Shown in pieces: positions 49,477 to 62,186 of a DNA stretch of 64,000 bases. The position numbers and the translations under genes are program-made. Numbering within the stretch: the stretch's first letter is position 1; each line of letters opens with the position of its first letter. The notes below the pieces were generated by a model that saw nothing but the letters and a program-made list of their open reading frames with translations, searched no databases and had not been told where the DNA came from. Source of the stretch: Oscheius sp. JU75. Lineage: Eukaryota > Nematoda > Chromadorea > Rhabditida > Rhabditidae. The stretch covers positions 5,952,001-6,016,000 of the forward strand of contig JASJZC010000006.1 in the NCBI GenBank assembly GCA_037178855.1, read 5' to 3'.

Positions 49477-51706
49477 ATGCTTGTCCTCTACCTCACTCTT
49501 CTAGCCCTTATTCATTTATCTATCTCTGGATATTGTCTAGGAACACAGAACTCTTCCGCTCCTGTTTCTGTACCTTACTGTTGTGAGTCTGACGGCAAAC
49601 CTTCTAGAGATTGTTCAGTAGCCTCTCACGTCGAAGATGGATGTCGCTCTCACTGGAGAATTGTTGCTATTGTTGCTACGGACAATTCCGATGCCTATTA
49701 TCAACTTATGAATGTTCTTCGTCGGGTCAGTCGCATGAAAACGGAAGAGACGAAGGGGTTGTTTCCAGACGGACTGTTCTGAAAATGACGAGTTTTTCTT
49801 CTTATCCCAGTCGAAATTTCGGACTAATCGGTCATGCTTTCTTGCTAGAGTTTGAATAGCCTTGCTTTTTTTAAAAAGAACCCTACAATCTCAGATGTCC
49901 GAGAACGCCATTTTTGAAGAGTGCTTGAAGTATAACTTCACTACAAATGATGCTAATACAACTGGAGACGACCTGGTCGAAATGATGCGTTTTGCAGTAA
50001 CACCTTCTCTATTTCTCCTCATCTTTTTTCTGCTAGAGAGACTGCATGAGCAGTCTTCCTCTTCCCGAAGGACGAGGAGCCAGAGCTATTGTCTTTACTG
50101 ACTTGGATTGCACAGGGCTCTGTGGTAGTTTTCAAGAGGAACAGTATAATTTCATCAACAGTCTGGACAAATACAATATTGAGTTTCATATGCAGGGACG
50201 GGAATCATCTGGTGAGATACTCATTTTTTTTTGTTTTGTCAGAATGTCTTTTTTAAATTGCAGGCTGCACGTACAATTCCCTTATTGCCCAGTGTGCTAT
50301 TGCTGAAAATCGGTGCGTCGTGGATGAGAACAAACCAGACCCCAGTAAAATGTGCTGGTCAAAGAAGAACTACTCTCCAGAGCATTTCTACGGCTGTGAG
50401 CTTTGTTTTCTGTCTCAAACAATGAAAATCCTAGCGAACAGAGCAGCCGGCTATGCCAGTATAGCAGCAGGCTTTATTATGTTGGTACTCCTCATCATTG
50501 GCATCTTTCGACATCGCAGCAACATGGAAGAGTTGGTGCGCATCATACTCAAGAAGACACACGGAGTGGTTGATGAAGTGTGAGTTGACGCACATTTAAG
50601 CTCATAGAAATTCAGAGTGCCTACAGACGATTGGGAGTTGGATCCAAAGAATCTGGAGGTGTTACAGGAGAAACCACTTGGAAGCGGTGCCTTTGCTGTG
50701 GTCTATGAGGGACATCTCAGTGGAGAATTTCCCGTGGATAAAGTATACCCAAACCTGAAATTAAAGGGTACAAGGAATGAGAAGGTTGGTTTTTCTGTTT
50801 CTCTGAGTCTAAATCTCTTCCAGGTGGCTGTAAAAACTCCTCCAGCCTACGCTGATTCTCTCACCCGTTATGCTTTTCTGGAAGAGATCCGCTTCATGAA
50901 GGAACTCGGCTACCATTCTCACCTCCTCGGAATGTTTGGATGTCAAACAATTGGTCCAGACGCCTTGATGGTCCTCGAATACTGCGAACACGGAGATCTA
51001 CAACACTTTCTTCGCAAAAACAAAGCAACTGTCACTCAGAAAGACTTGGTGTCCATATCTTGGCAAATCAGCGATGGGCTGGTAAGAGTTCTATCCTTTT
51101 TAGATAGACGAATCGTTTAGTACTATCTCAAGAAGCTGAGCTTGATTCACAGAGATTTGGCGGCAAGAAATGTGCTTATGACAGCTGGTTTTACCGCAAA
51201 AATCTCCGATTTCGGTCTCTGTCGGAAGGCGGAAAGTATCGAACAAACTACTTATGTCTATGTCTCTCGAGGTGGAAGACTACCGTTCCGATGGATGGCA
51301 CCCGAATCTCTTCGGGACTATGTCTTCTCTTTTGACTCTGACATGTAGGTATATTCTCACCTGTTCGGTAAGCTAACATTTATTTCCAGTTGGTCCTTTG
51401 GAGTCGTCCTTTGGGAGACTTTCACCTTGGGAGAGGAACCTTTCAGTGACGTGCCAGCCCATGCCATGTTGGAACTCCTGGAAGCTGGGAAGAGACTAGA
51501 GCCGCCAGCTGACACTCCTGGCTTTGTGTACGATTCCTTTATTTATTGAAAAAAATAAATTCAGGTGTGAATTGATGGAGCTCTGCTGGAAAGCTATTCC
51601 CGAAGAGAGGATCTCGATAGAAGATGTTCGAACCAAATTACAAGAGAACTTGATAGAAATGGCATCGTATTACGGGTATTTGGATGTTCGTGTTGAGTCG
51701 GAATAA
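49477..51706 (+). CDS. Receptor tyrosine kinase with a compact nematode-type ectodomain
   Basis: Eleven exons (49477-49582, 49619-49725, 49811-49849, 49895-49996, 50037-50211, 50264-50579, 50616-50784, 50824-51081, 51121-51344, 51390-51527, 51565-51706) give 591 aa. Signal peptide MLVLYLTLLALIHLSISG, then a Cys-containing ectodomain of about 215 residues with alternating beta/alpha-like segments (RIVAIVATDN, ARAIVFTDLDC). The transmembrane segment is ASIAAGFIMLVLLIIGIF, near residues 240-260. The kinase is complete: GSGAFAVVYEG, VAVKTPP, HRDLAARN (tyrosine-kinase type), DFGLCRK, PFRWMAPES and DIWSFGVVLWE. Short-ectodomain RTKs of the KIN-15/KIN-16/OLD-1 type are a nematode expansion, and this is probably related. 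The ligand is unknown. Confidence 0.88.
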
Positions 51707-51873
51707 ATCTTGGTCAAACAATTCGGACCTCGGGGATTATGGAGTCCAGTTGGATCGCAGTTCAAAAGTGGAACCGGCGGATATTCCTAGCCGGCCACTG
51801 GAATCAGCTACTGGTTCAAATTGTCCCTTCTCCCAAAAAAAGACGCGCTCAAACACAGTCGCTCCACTTTCAA

Positions 51874-52751
51874 ATGTTGCGGCTAGTCGCCCTTCTTTCC
51901 TCTATTCCACTAACTATGTCTCTCAACTACAATTATATGGTGGCTCCAATAAGAATGGAAATGTGTAAGCCTAACACCTGGATTTACCGACATCATGTTG
52001 TCTACAATTGCAACTTTTCGAATCTGAACGATACCAAAGAGGCTAAGAGGGATATCAAGCCGTTTGGTAGGTGATATTTGAGAGAGACAGTGAGATTTCA
52101 TTCAGCTTGCGACCCTTCCGACGGAACCTACACGAAACTGAAGAAAAGGCTTCTCTTCCTTGGAGAAATACGCAGGGCGGACGATGGCTTCGTCTATGAG
52201 TGTGCTGTCGAACCGAAAACTGGTGCTGTCATCTATCGCGCCAAAAGTAAAAGCAATACGATACAAATAACAGAAAGAATCAGGTTGCTGGGTTGACGGA
52301 GAACACTTCCATCCTGGTCACTTCATCAAAGGAACTCATAACACCGTGTTTCTCTGCTACAAGGATCTGGATAACATCGTCCGACTGCGTGTTAGACATC
52401 GTGAGTCACTACTAAGTGAAAGGAAATTAAACTTTCAGCCGCCCATCAAGCATGTAGCCCTGTCGGAGACGATCCCAGATGCCGTCAGGGAATAGCCCAG
52501 ATGATCTTCAATTCGGATTATGGTTATGGAGAGCCGTTTGCCTACAATCCTTCGACTGGAGAGTCAATGACTGCGAATATTCCGCCAGTGGTAAAGGAAT
52601 GAGCGTTTCTCTATGACTCTTGCCTTTTCAGGCCTTCGGAACAGTCAATCTTACGGAAGATATTCCTCAGCTGAGTTCTGTTAACCTCCTTCGATCGATC
52701 CAGGGCAACTTTGATCCGAGTAGAGCACACCATAAGTCCCGTGTCTCTTAG
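51874..52751 (+). CDS. Secreted Cys-containing protein, unrecognised family
   Basis: Five exons (51874-52066, 52106-52246, 52284-52400, 52439-52590, 52632-52751) give 240 aa with matching phases. Signal peptide MLRLVALLSSIPLTMS. The body has conserved-looking motifs around Cys: YNCNFSNLND (N-glycosylation), FVYECAVEPKTGAVIYRAKS, CWVDGEHFHPGHFIKGTHNT, FLCYKDLD, HQACSPVGDDPRCRQGIAQM. Such Cys-paired secreted proteins are common in nematodes, but I cannot name the family. AATAAA lies near 52818. The start is 167 bp after the receptor kinase stop codon on the same strand, a spacing compatible with a nematode operon. Confidence 0.78.
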
Positions 52752-53879
52752 ACAGTCCGAGTCGCACGACCAAGTGTCATCCCATCCAAATAACATACCC
52801 TAGAAATACCCCATTGCAATAAAATCTATATAAAGAAAAGATGTTTCTCAACAGTTCTCCTTAGGAAAAGGTTCAAATGTTTAATGTTGGCCTTTCGCGG
52901 TGAGACCCGACCTTTCAGTCGTGGCAGCCAGCATGTCGATAGCAGTCAAAATCCACATTGTTCCAATCTGCCCTCATATTACTCAACTCTTTATATCGCA
53001 TTCTCATTATTTGCATCTTCACCCCCTCTTCTGGTCTTGTATCAATAACCAAAGCAAAAACAGAAATAAAAGTCGAGCTATCTTACTTTTGTTTCTAAAA
53101 AGAGTTTTTATTCCAATTAATTCAGTTCTTCAATTCTGTTTGGAAATTCGAAGATGTTTGCTTTTCCAATATTGAAACTATAAAGAAATAAAGTTCTGAA
53201 CACAAAAACTTCTGAAGTTTGGAATACTCTTGTACAAAACAGTTAGTTGCTCCTGAAAAATCAGTAAGTCATTTAGTAGCAATGCATACCCCTAGTAGTA
53301 ACCTTACACCTCTTTACTTCTAAATAACATAGTTCTGAACCACCTCTTAAGAGCGTACCGAAGATCCTAAAGTGAGCCCGAACAATGTCCCAAAAATCGA
53401 GGTACAATAGTATCCTAGGAGAATAGATGGAGCTAGCTAAATAGACCAGGAAATAGAACCAGGCTACAATGATTTGGCCAGCGCAACTGAACATAATCCT
53501 TCGTTTCGCTGAAACTAACTTACCCGAAAGAACGTCTCGGATCTATCCGACTCCTCGACTAGATATTGGACACTCGATTAGGGATCTAATCTAGATTGAT
53601 CTTGTGACCGAGCAGACACAGTCCTTCGTCTAAATGTGTCAATTTTTCCAACAGATACTTTCTTTTAAGTTTCCTGCAAATCGAATAGAGCTCTAGTGCT
53701 TTCTCCCTTCCGTACCAGACGTTTCTTATCAGCTTGACTCACTTTCGTCGATCGACAACCGGCCCTTTTCCGAAATTTTTCTTGTTGTCCTACTAGAACA
53801 TACCAGAGCATCGATTGAACAGAGGGTTTCCTCTTCGTTTTGGCAGGAATCTAATACTTTATTCAATAAAAATTCAGGT
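52752..53879. other. Intergenic
   Basis: About 1.1 kb, AT-rich, with no supported gene. It holds the upstream region of the TM9SF gene, whose ATG directly follows an ATTCAGGT that may be a splice or trans-splice acceptor. Confidence 0.45.
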
Positions 53880-56289
53880 ATGAGGCCAATTGTACTTCTA
53901 GCCTTGGGGGCTGTGGCCCTCTCGACCGCCTTTTACCTCCCCGGTTTGGCCCCGGTCAACTTCTGCGAGAAGGCCAAAGAGAAAGCCAGCTGTCCCGTGA
54001 GTTTTTTTCCATTTGTTTCCTTTAGGAAGTTTGACCCTGATTGTGAGCACTTGACCTTGTAGTGGTCTTGTGTTTTAATGGTCGTGACTGTCTCCAAGAC
54101 GGTTACAAAAATGTGTTCAAACCTTAGGCAATCCCATGTTTTTCAGTCGATTGTGAATCTATTTGTCAATCATCTGGACAGTGACCAGTCCGTCATCCCG
54201 TACGAATATCACAGCTTCGATTTCTGTTCTGTCAGCGAGGACGAGTCTCCAGTCGAAAATCTCGGTCAGGTCCTCTTCGGAGAGAGAATCCGACCCAGTC
54301 CCTACAACATTTCCTTCAATGTCAACCAGAAATGCTCCAAGTTGTGCACGAAGACGTACGGAAATTCGGACACACAGAAACTGTTACTCCTACAGAAGGG
54401 TATGCGTCTCAACTATCAACACCACTGGTTTGTTTACATTATGCTTCACAGAACCAAATGGTTTCCAGGATCATTGACAACATGCCGGTGACTTTCTGTT
54501 TTACCAACCAGCAGAACATGAATGTTTGTACAACTGGCTTCCCGATGGGTTGTTACGTGGATGCGAACGGCAGACAGCGTGATGCCTGCGTCTTGGACGC
54601 GAGGTACAGTCAGCCCGACAGCTACTACATTTTCAACCGTTAGTCTTAGTTTGCTCATGATTTAAACTTTCTATAGATGTCGACATCCTCATCGAGTATC
54701 GTGACATGAGCCACGATCAGAACTTTTTGGAGGAGAAGGTTGGCGGCCGTATCATCCATATCAAGATCCAGCCGAGATCGATCAAGCACAAGGCGGATGC
54801 CAAGGAGTTGAACTGTGCCGATGACGCACCTCCTCTTCCAATAAAGGCTTCTGAAAAGAATGTCGAGATCACCTACAGTTACAGTATTGAGTGGAAGGTA
54901 AGGACTAGTCTCTCTACCTTGCCTTATTGTCTCTTTCTAGAAAACCGAAGTTAAGTGGTCCTCCCGCTGGGACTACATCCTGGACTCTATCCCCCACACC
55001 AACATCCAATGGTTCTCCATCATGAACTCTCTCGTGATCGTCCTCTTTCTGTCCGGAATGGTCGGAATGATTCTGATGCGGACTCTTCACAGAGACATCG
55101 CGCGTTACAACCAGCTCGACAGTGAGGAAGACGCACAAGAGGAGTTTGGCTGGAAATTGGTCCATGGAGACGTGAGAATAGTTATTTACTTTACTTTTTC
55201 TTTGCTCAGGTCTTCCGCTCTCCTCGCTACCCAATGTTGTTATCTGTCTTCATTGGAGCCGGATGCCAGACACTATTCATGGTCAGCATCACTTTGGTCT
55301 TCGCTTGTCTTGGTTTCCTTTCTCCGGCCAATCGCGGATCGCTCATCACATTTGCCCTCGTCTTCTACGTCTTCTTCGGAATTGTGGCCGGATACGTCTC
55401 TGCTCGTCTTTACAAGAGTAAGTCTTGAAATATTGGACCTTAACCCAATTCTTTTCAGCATTCCAAGGAGTTCACTGGAAGACGAACGTCGTCATGACCA
55501 GTTTCCTTATTCCCGGTATCCTGTTCGGTGTTTTCTTCTTCACGAACACCCTACTCTGGAGTAAGGGTTCCTCGGCCGCCGTTCCCTTCGGAACTCTCGT
55601 CGCCCTATTGGCTCTCTGGATTTTCATCTCCATCCCAATGACATTCATCGGAGCCTTTTTCGGCTTCAAGAAGAGACCTCTTGATGCCCCGGTCCGTACC
55701 AATCAGATCCCTCGCCAGGTTCCGGACCAGACCATGTACACCAAGCCGCTTCCTGGCATGCTCATGGGAGGCATTCTTCCCTTCGGCTGTATCTTCATCC
55801 AGCTCTTCTTCATCCTCAACAGCATCTGGTTTGTCTCCTTTCGATCAAGCCAATAGTCCCACTCTATCCAATCTCCAGACAATGACTTTCATCTTTCAGG
55901 GGCTCCACTTCGTACTACATGTTCGGATTCCTCTTCGTGGTTTATTTGATCCTGATCATCACCTGCTCGGAAGCCACAATCCTCCTGGCGTACTTCCATC
56001 TCTGCGCCGAGGACTACCATTGGTGGTGGAGGTCATTCCTCACTAGCGGCTTCACAGCAGTCTATCTCTTCCTCTACTGTGTACATTTCTTCACCTCGAA
56101 GCTGACCATTTCCGGAGTGGTGTCCACAATTTTGTATTTCAGCTACACCGCGATCATAGTATTTATGTTCGGCTTAATGACTGGTTTGTGCTTTTTTGTC
56201 TTGAGAAAAACAGTAATTCAGGTACTATCGGATTCCTTGCGACGTACATGTTCGTCTACAAAATTTACTCCAGTGTCAAGGTCGACTAA
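53880..56289 (+). CDS. TM9SF2-type nonaspanin (nine-transmembrane protein)
   Basis: Nine exons (53880-53996, 54147-54427, 54469-54638, 54677-54897, 54941-55171, 55210-55417, 55459-55828, 55900-56183, 56222-56289) give 649 aa, the usual length. A signal peptide ([20 protein letters not shown]) precedes the lumenal domain with [33 protein letters not shown] and [10 protein letters not shown]. Nine membrane segments follow the marker [20 protein letters not shown], with [19 protein letters not shown] and [16 protein letters not shown]. The C-terminus ends KVD, the KxD/E Golgi-retention signal. TM9SF proteins act in Golgi and endosomal sorting of membrane proteins with glycine-rich transmembrane segments. 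AATAAA at 56543-56548. Confidence 0.95.
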
Positions 56290-56977
56290 ATCGTTCAGAA
56301 GATTCTCCTCCTACCCACGAAGATGCAATAATATGTGACTGTTAAACCACTCCCTGTTTTCAGCACTCATTTCTCACATTGTTTTTACGGCTTTAGCGTG
56401 TAGACACAGTTTATTGGCAACTAATCTGCTCTTTTTTTGTTGGGCCAACTCTTTCCCGTATTTTTCCCAGCTAACCCCGGGTCGGCGGGTGTATATTTGT
56501 CTCTCTCTATTACGTGAACGCACGTTGTTTCCTGTGATACCTAATAAACGGTTACAATAAGTATTTTATAGGAACATGAAGGCGTTTCTGTGATGTGGAA
56601 ACAATTAAAGAGTGTTTAGAGAGTACGGTAGCGGTCTTGATACGTATTACGTCCACTATTTTCGGCAAAACGCGAGAAATTCAATTTGCGTACTGTATGC
56701 GACGCGAGAGCATTGACCCAGCTTAAGACAATCCTTTCCAGCTGTTCTTTGACGTCTCCACATTTTCTCTGTATTCTTTAAAGAAATGCTTAGGAAAAAT
56801 ATAAACACAGGCGGCGACAGCATAAAAGATCGCGTTTTCGAAACGAGCAGTATCGATTTTTGTTCATTTCCTCTTTTTCTAAAAACGTCTTCCAGTTTGT
56901 CTTCTTTTCTCAATTTCTTTCTCGCAAATGAATTGATCTGATCCTTTCCAGGTAATTCCTTCTTCACGTGACTGAAA
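56290..56977. other. Intergenic, 3' UTR and promoter
   Basis: It carries the TM9SF poly(A) signal at 56543 and then the upstream region of the SWSN-1-like gene. A minus-strand open frame of 180 codons (56656-57198) crosses the first exons and is antisense noise. Confidence 0.5.
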
Positions 56978-59661
56978 ATGTCGACAAAACGAGGCCGAAC
57001 GTGAGTTTTTGTTCTTTTTATATTGCCTGCACCCCAAATGTCTTGTTTTTTGTGCTTCGAACTGTAAATCCTGTCTAAGAAGTTTACCTCGCAGGGCCAA
57101 CCCAAAACGAAAGAACAACGACGATGATGGCGATGTTTCGCTGCAAGGAGACGAGGAAGACAGCAGAAGCAGTGGTCTGACCAAGGTCGAACCACCAAAA
57201 GGTATTTTAGCCCACTTTTAACATCAAAAAATTTTCAGGAAAAGAAAAAGAGGCCGATTATGTGGCTCCGAAGGGTCAGAAACTAACCGATCTCGATGAG
57301 GAAGGAGTCACAAACGGTGCCACGAAGGAACCCGAGGGAAACGTCATCGAACAGACTCACTACATCATCTGTCCGTCATATTCGAGCTGGTTCGACTACA
57401 ATTCCGTGCATCAGATCGAGAAGCGCGCCTGTCCCGAATTTTTTAATGGAAAGAACAAGAGCAAAACACCCGAAGTGTTTGTTTCCTTCATATTTCTAAT
57501 TCAAACGAAGCGTTTTAGGTTTCTTTCCTATCGCAACTTCATGATCGACACCTATCGTCTGAACCCATTCGAATATCTCTCTGCCACAGCCTGTCGTCGT
57601 AATCTGGCCGGAGACGTCTGTTCGATTGTCAGGTAGGCAATTTTTGATATATTTTCTCACAATTTCCGTTTTCCAGACTACATGCCTTCCTCGAGCAGTG
57701 GGGACTGATCAATTACCAAGTAGACGCGGAATGTCGACCAGCTCCAGTCGCTCCCCCGCCGACCAGCCACTTTATGGTTCTTGCTGACACTCCTTCCGGA
57801 GTTCAGCCCGTCGCACCCGGCACAATGATGCCTCCATCTGAGAGAAAAGATGACGGCGAAGAGAAGGTCAAGATTGACAAGCTGTCCGACGTCGGATTGA
57901 AGACTGACCAATATCAGAAGCAGCTGATCGCCATGAAGACCAAAGGGGCTGCTCCAGGACGTGACTGGACCGATCAGGAGACTCTTCTCCTTCTGGAAGG
58001 ACTAGAGATGTTCAAGGATGACTGGAACAAAGTCGCGGATCACGTCGGCAGTCGGACACAGGACGAATGCATCTTGCGCTTCCTCCAACTTCCGATCCAG
58101 GACCCGTATTTGAGCGGCGAAGAAGGTGCCGGCAGCTCTGACGTTCTTGGACCACTGGCCTACCAACCCATTCCCTTCTCCCAAACCGGAAATCCCGTCA
58201 TGTCGACAGTTGCCTTTTTGGCCTCCGTCGTTGAGCCAAAAGTTGCCGCTGCTGCTGCGAAGGCGGCTCTTGAAGAATTCAGCAAGGTGAAGGACGAGAT
58301 TCCGCCACTGATTGTCGATGCACACGCGAGAAACGTGCAGGCGCACGAGGACAAGACCGGGGCGATTGATGGCAGCATTGGACTCAAATCGGCCGGACTC
58401 ATTTTGAAGGAAGAGGGAGAGAAAACCGAGAAGATGGAGACTGGTACGTTTTCATTGTTATTTCTAGTCGTATAAGAGAGAAAACCTGAAAAAAGTTTCC
58501 AATCTAAAATTTAGAAGAAACCGAGAAGGAAGGCGAGAAGAACGGCGAAGATAAGGAGAAAGAGGGTGAAGATGCCAAGGAGCCGGCGAAGAAGGCCGTC
58601 AGCGAAGCCGTTCAGACTGCTGCCGCCTCTGCTCTGGCTGCTGCTGCCGTCAAATCCAAGGTTTTTTTTGTCTCGTTTCCTCAAAATTCTCGTATTCCAG
58701 CACATGTCGACGATGGAAGAGCGTAAAATCAAGTCGCTGGTAGCGCAACTCGTTGAGGCCCAAATGAAAAAGCTCGAGCTCAAGTTGAGACATTTCGAGG
58801 AATTGGAGCAGATTATGGACAAGGAGAGGGAGGCTCTTGAATATCAGCGTCAACAGCTCATTCTGGAGCGACAGTCCTTCCACATGGACCAGCTTCGCTA
58901 TCTGGAGAACAGGGCCAAACACGAGGCACACAACAAAATGATCGCTGCTGGCACTCTTCCGGCTGGTCTCCCACTTGGATTCGAGGTCACAGGACCGCCC
59001 CAGCCGACTCCCCAGGTTCCAGTGCCGCCGCCACAGGCCGATGAGAAGGACAGAGCCCCGTCTCCGGCCAGTGTAGTCCGGGCTCAGACCCCGGGTCAGG
59101 TTCCGACTGCTCCTCCTCAGCAGCAGTATCCGCCCCAGTTTGGTGGTCAGCCCGGAGGCTATCCTCCGACCGCTCGTCAACAGCCTCCGTTCAATGGACC
59201 GCCTCACTCCGGATACCAGCAGTACCCACCTGGACAGGGTATGCTCTTTTCAAGAAAATACTAAAATCTATTTCCAGGCCAGCCAATGATGAGCTACAAC
59301 CAAGGACCTCCTCCTCCTCAACAAGGCTACTATCAGCAAGGAGGCTACCCGCCCCAGCAGCCCGGCTACGGAGGTCCTCCTCAACAGCAACGGCCACCAT
59401 ACGGCGCTCCTCCTGGCGCCTACGGACAGCCTCCACGTCAGTACCCTGGCTATCAACAAGGTAAAAACGCCTCTGGCAATGCATGATGCTCTCCCTCCCG
59501 TTTTAGCTCAGCCCGGATTTCCAGGTCAACCAGGATTCCCACCTCAGCAGGGCGGATATCACCAGGGACCTCCTCAGCAACAGATTTCCCATCCGGATCC
59601 GGCCGATGCTGCCACGCCGCCGATGCATCAGGGACAGCCCGTTGAGAAGATGGAACAGTAA
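56978..59661 (+). CDS. swsn-1: SWI/SNF core subunit, SMARCC/SWI3/SWSN-1 type
   Basis: Nine exons (56978-57000, 57095-57201, 57239-57476, 57519-57632, 57677-58443, 58515-58660, 58701-59238, 59278-59460, 59507-59661) give 756 aa, close to nematode SWSN-1. Domains: SWIRM near residues 75-175 ([38 protein letters not shown]), SANT near 256-305 ([40 protein letters not shown]), an Ala/Glu-rich region, a SMARCC-C coiled coil near 470-545 ([20 protein letters not shown]), and a Gly/Pro/Tyr/Gln-rich tail. It scaffolds the BAF/PBAF nucleosome-remodelling complex in the nucleus. AATAAA at 59859. The next gene, VPS37, starts 315 bp downstream on the same strand. Confidence 0.95.
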
Positions 59662-59976
59662 ACCCTCATTTCCCTCGAAAAAAAAAATTTGGTCTCATTT
59701 CCAACCGATTGTCACTGGTCTTCACGTTGTTCTCTCTTCCCCCTTTATGTCTCGATTCAACCCGTTGACCCGCGTTTTTACTACGTAATTCACCCAAAAA
59801 TTGACCATTTTTCTTTGTTTTAAGCGTTCATTTAATTTCCTGTATTCTTAACCTATTCAATAAATATTCCTTCTACAATCTTGTCGAGAGAGCGATCTCG
59901 TTGACGGCGAGGCAACGTACCTTATCAGCTGACTCACCGTTCTCGTCAGTTCTCGTTATTTCCTTCCAGTTTAGCT

Positions 59977-60821
59977 ATGGCCAGTACTTACGAGAATATT
60001 GTCGATGTCTGTGTGAATTCCGCCATGTCCAGTTTGAGAGGAATGACGAAAGAGCAGCTGGAACAGATTCTCAGCGACGAGTCCAGGATTACAGCTCTTA
60101 TCGAAGCCCTTCCTCAGGTTTGGAGATATTTTTACTTTTGTTTGCTTTACATTTTCGAGTTGCGTAAACGCTGTGTTTCAAGTGAAACGCGAGTAATTTT
60201 TGTTATGAGATTGTCCCTCTTTGTTGTTTGGCGATAAACAACCATTCTCTTAACAATAACTTTTTCCAGGTACGTTCTCTTCCATCGGAGAGAGAAGTCG
60301 GCCTGACGGAAAACAAGACGCTGGCTGAATGGAATATTGCTCAAGAGGATAGAATTGTACGGCTCCGAGAAGAGGTATTTACTCTTGTTCTGTATAGTGA
60401 AAATCTCCGAGTTCCAGGTCCAGCGCAACCACGCCAAAGCCACTACGCTTCGAGCTGAATGCGAGGCAATGAAGGCCGAATTGGACGCCAAATCTAGCGA
60501 ACAGAGCCTTGAGGTAGTCAGCAATGTGCTCCAAGTGGCAGCCCAGGAAGCGGATGAAGATGCTGAAGCTTTGACGCGTAAGATCTACGAAGGGGACATG
60601 ACCGCTGAAAACTTTCTGAAACAGTTCCATGACAAGAAGACCCTCGCTCATACCCGGTAACACTTTTCTTTTCAATCGAATCATATTCTAGGAAAATAAA
60701 ATACGATCGCTTGGCGGAGATTCTTTGCGAGCAGCAATACGCCCCGAAACAGCCTGTCTATGCGAACGTTCAGCAGCCTCCTCTTCCAAATCCCCGCAAC
60801 TCCGGACATAATTTCTTCTAA
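59977..60821 (+). CDS. vps-37: VPS37, ESCRT-I subunit (Mod(r) domain)
   Basis: Four exons (59977-60117, 60270-60374, 60418-60656, 60692-60821) give 204 aa. Mod(r)/VPS37 signatures: MSSLRGMTKEQLEQILSDES, RITALIEALPQVRSLPSERE, VGLTENKTLAEWNIAQEDRI and EGDMTAENFLKQFHDKKTLA, followed by the coiled region ending HTRKIKYDRLAEIL and a short Pro-rich C-terminus (VQQPPLPNPRNSG). VPS37 joins VPS23/TSG101 and VPS28 in ESCRT-I, which sorts ubiquitinated cargo into multivesicular endosomes. The start is the first Met and fits the family N-terminus. It may share an operon with the upstream swsn-1-like gene. Confidence 0.95.
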
Positions 60822-61534
60822 TTACAATTACCTGTAAATAATGAAAACCGATGAATCTTTTTATACCTTGAAATTGGCTGTATTCGAAGCAAGGCGGATT
60901 CAGAATAGACAGTTACATTGACACGAAAGTTGCAAAACTGTTGCTTGATTAGTATGAAGCAGATCTTCCACGTCGGTCTTCTGAACGAAAAGAATTGGAT
61001 AAAAGGTTCAAAGGATTTCTTGTTGACTTCGGGATGAACACCTTAATAGTTTTTTCACACTCGCCCTTTTTACCTGTACATCCGGACAGTTTAGAAAGGA
61101 TGCTTTTGGCTTTCGGCTATCGTACGCCAACTGCCAGTCGACACGTTGTTTTTGGCTCAGAGTAAGAACGTCGCTGTCCTATTTGGGACAATGAGTAATG
61201 TCCGAAGAATGGAAAGAATGCGTACCGTTTTTTGACACACTAGTTGACCCCTGTTTTGATACTGCTAGCTACTCTTATTTCGCTGATCTGAAGTGCTCCA
61301 GGACGAAATACAGTTGAATAAAGTCATTTCTTTTGTCTTAGATGATCAGATCGTATCGTACCTCATATTTGTCAGATAACTCATAGATATACGACTTTGC
61401 AACAGACTGACTGGGATTTCGACACAGTGCTCGTGCGTTCTGTGTTTCTGCCAGCTGAACCTTGGGACAACTCCGCCTTCCTCACCTTTACCAGACTCTC
61501 TCCTAAACATTACAGTTATTTTTGCATTTGCCAG
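60822..61534. other. Intergenic
   Basis: About 700 bp without a supported gene. An AATAAA near 61317 could belong to an unrecognised transcript. Confidence 0.4.
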
Positions 61535-61810
61535 ACGAAATTGCGAATTCAGAAAACAGTTCAGTAAAGTTTTCGAACGTCAAGCTCTTCGGGAATCACC
61601 TCACAGGATTTTTATACAGAGCTCTGCAGTCGTTGCCCTCCACGAGATCCATCGCTGTCAGACCTCCACGGAATTCCGAATCTTTGAGGAGATCAGGTTT
61701 CAACTAGTCACTTTCCAATTGACTCTTCTTCGTTCAGCATTTGTGCCAATCACGCCAATCTCATGATCATCAAGGATATGCAGTCGGCTCGATGAATCGG
61801 TGGAGTGCTT
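61535..61810 (+). pseudogene. Histone H3-like relic
   Basis: An open stretch (61535-61695) reads FIQSSAVVALHEIHRC...FEEI and, after a 42-bp GT/AG intron (61696-61737), continues ICANHANLMIIKDMQSAR before TGA. This lines up with the H3 core FQSSAVMALQE...FEDTNLCAIHA...IMPKDMQLAR. After the TGA the bases still resemble the H3 continuation (R)IRGE: the stop sits where H3 has Arg, consistent with a C-to-T change. The segment before FIQSSAV no longer matches H3 well. I read it as a decayed H3 variant; a centromeric H3 origin is possible but unproven. Confidence 0.5.
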
Positions 61811-62186
61811 CCAGATTCAGGTCATGAAACATCTCCACCGTGACTGTAATGCGTGATATATGTGAACACCGTCGCTGAACATCCTCTTTCAGCAGTTAGC
61901 CACGGAACAAGGTGAGCTCTGATATTTCGATCCATCAAACTAGCTAATTGCACTTTCAGCCCCAGTTACGAACTTTCAACGGAGCGACGGAAACAACTTT
62001 GAACATCTTCCTCAGCAGTAAAATAATCTACCTGATCAAGAAACATATTCAGGTTAGTTCGCGACTGCAAGCTCTCTCCGTACTCTCCTCTCAATTTAAA
62101 ACATCTTCACCGAGGGATGAATAAACGTTCATCAGACCTAATATCATGGAACAGGAAATGCGACAAGCAGTTTATGAGCAAAAAGT
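61811..62186. other. 3' flank of the intermediate filament gene
   Basis: No supported gene. A plus-strand AATAAA occurs at 62120. Small AG-flanked open pieces near 61960-62050 were not assignable. Confidence 0.35.

Noticed and set aside
56656-57198. 180-codon minus-strand ORF
   Set aside because: Antisense to the first exons of the SWSN-1-like gene; no motif.
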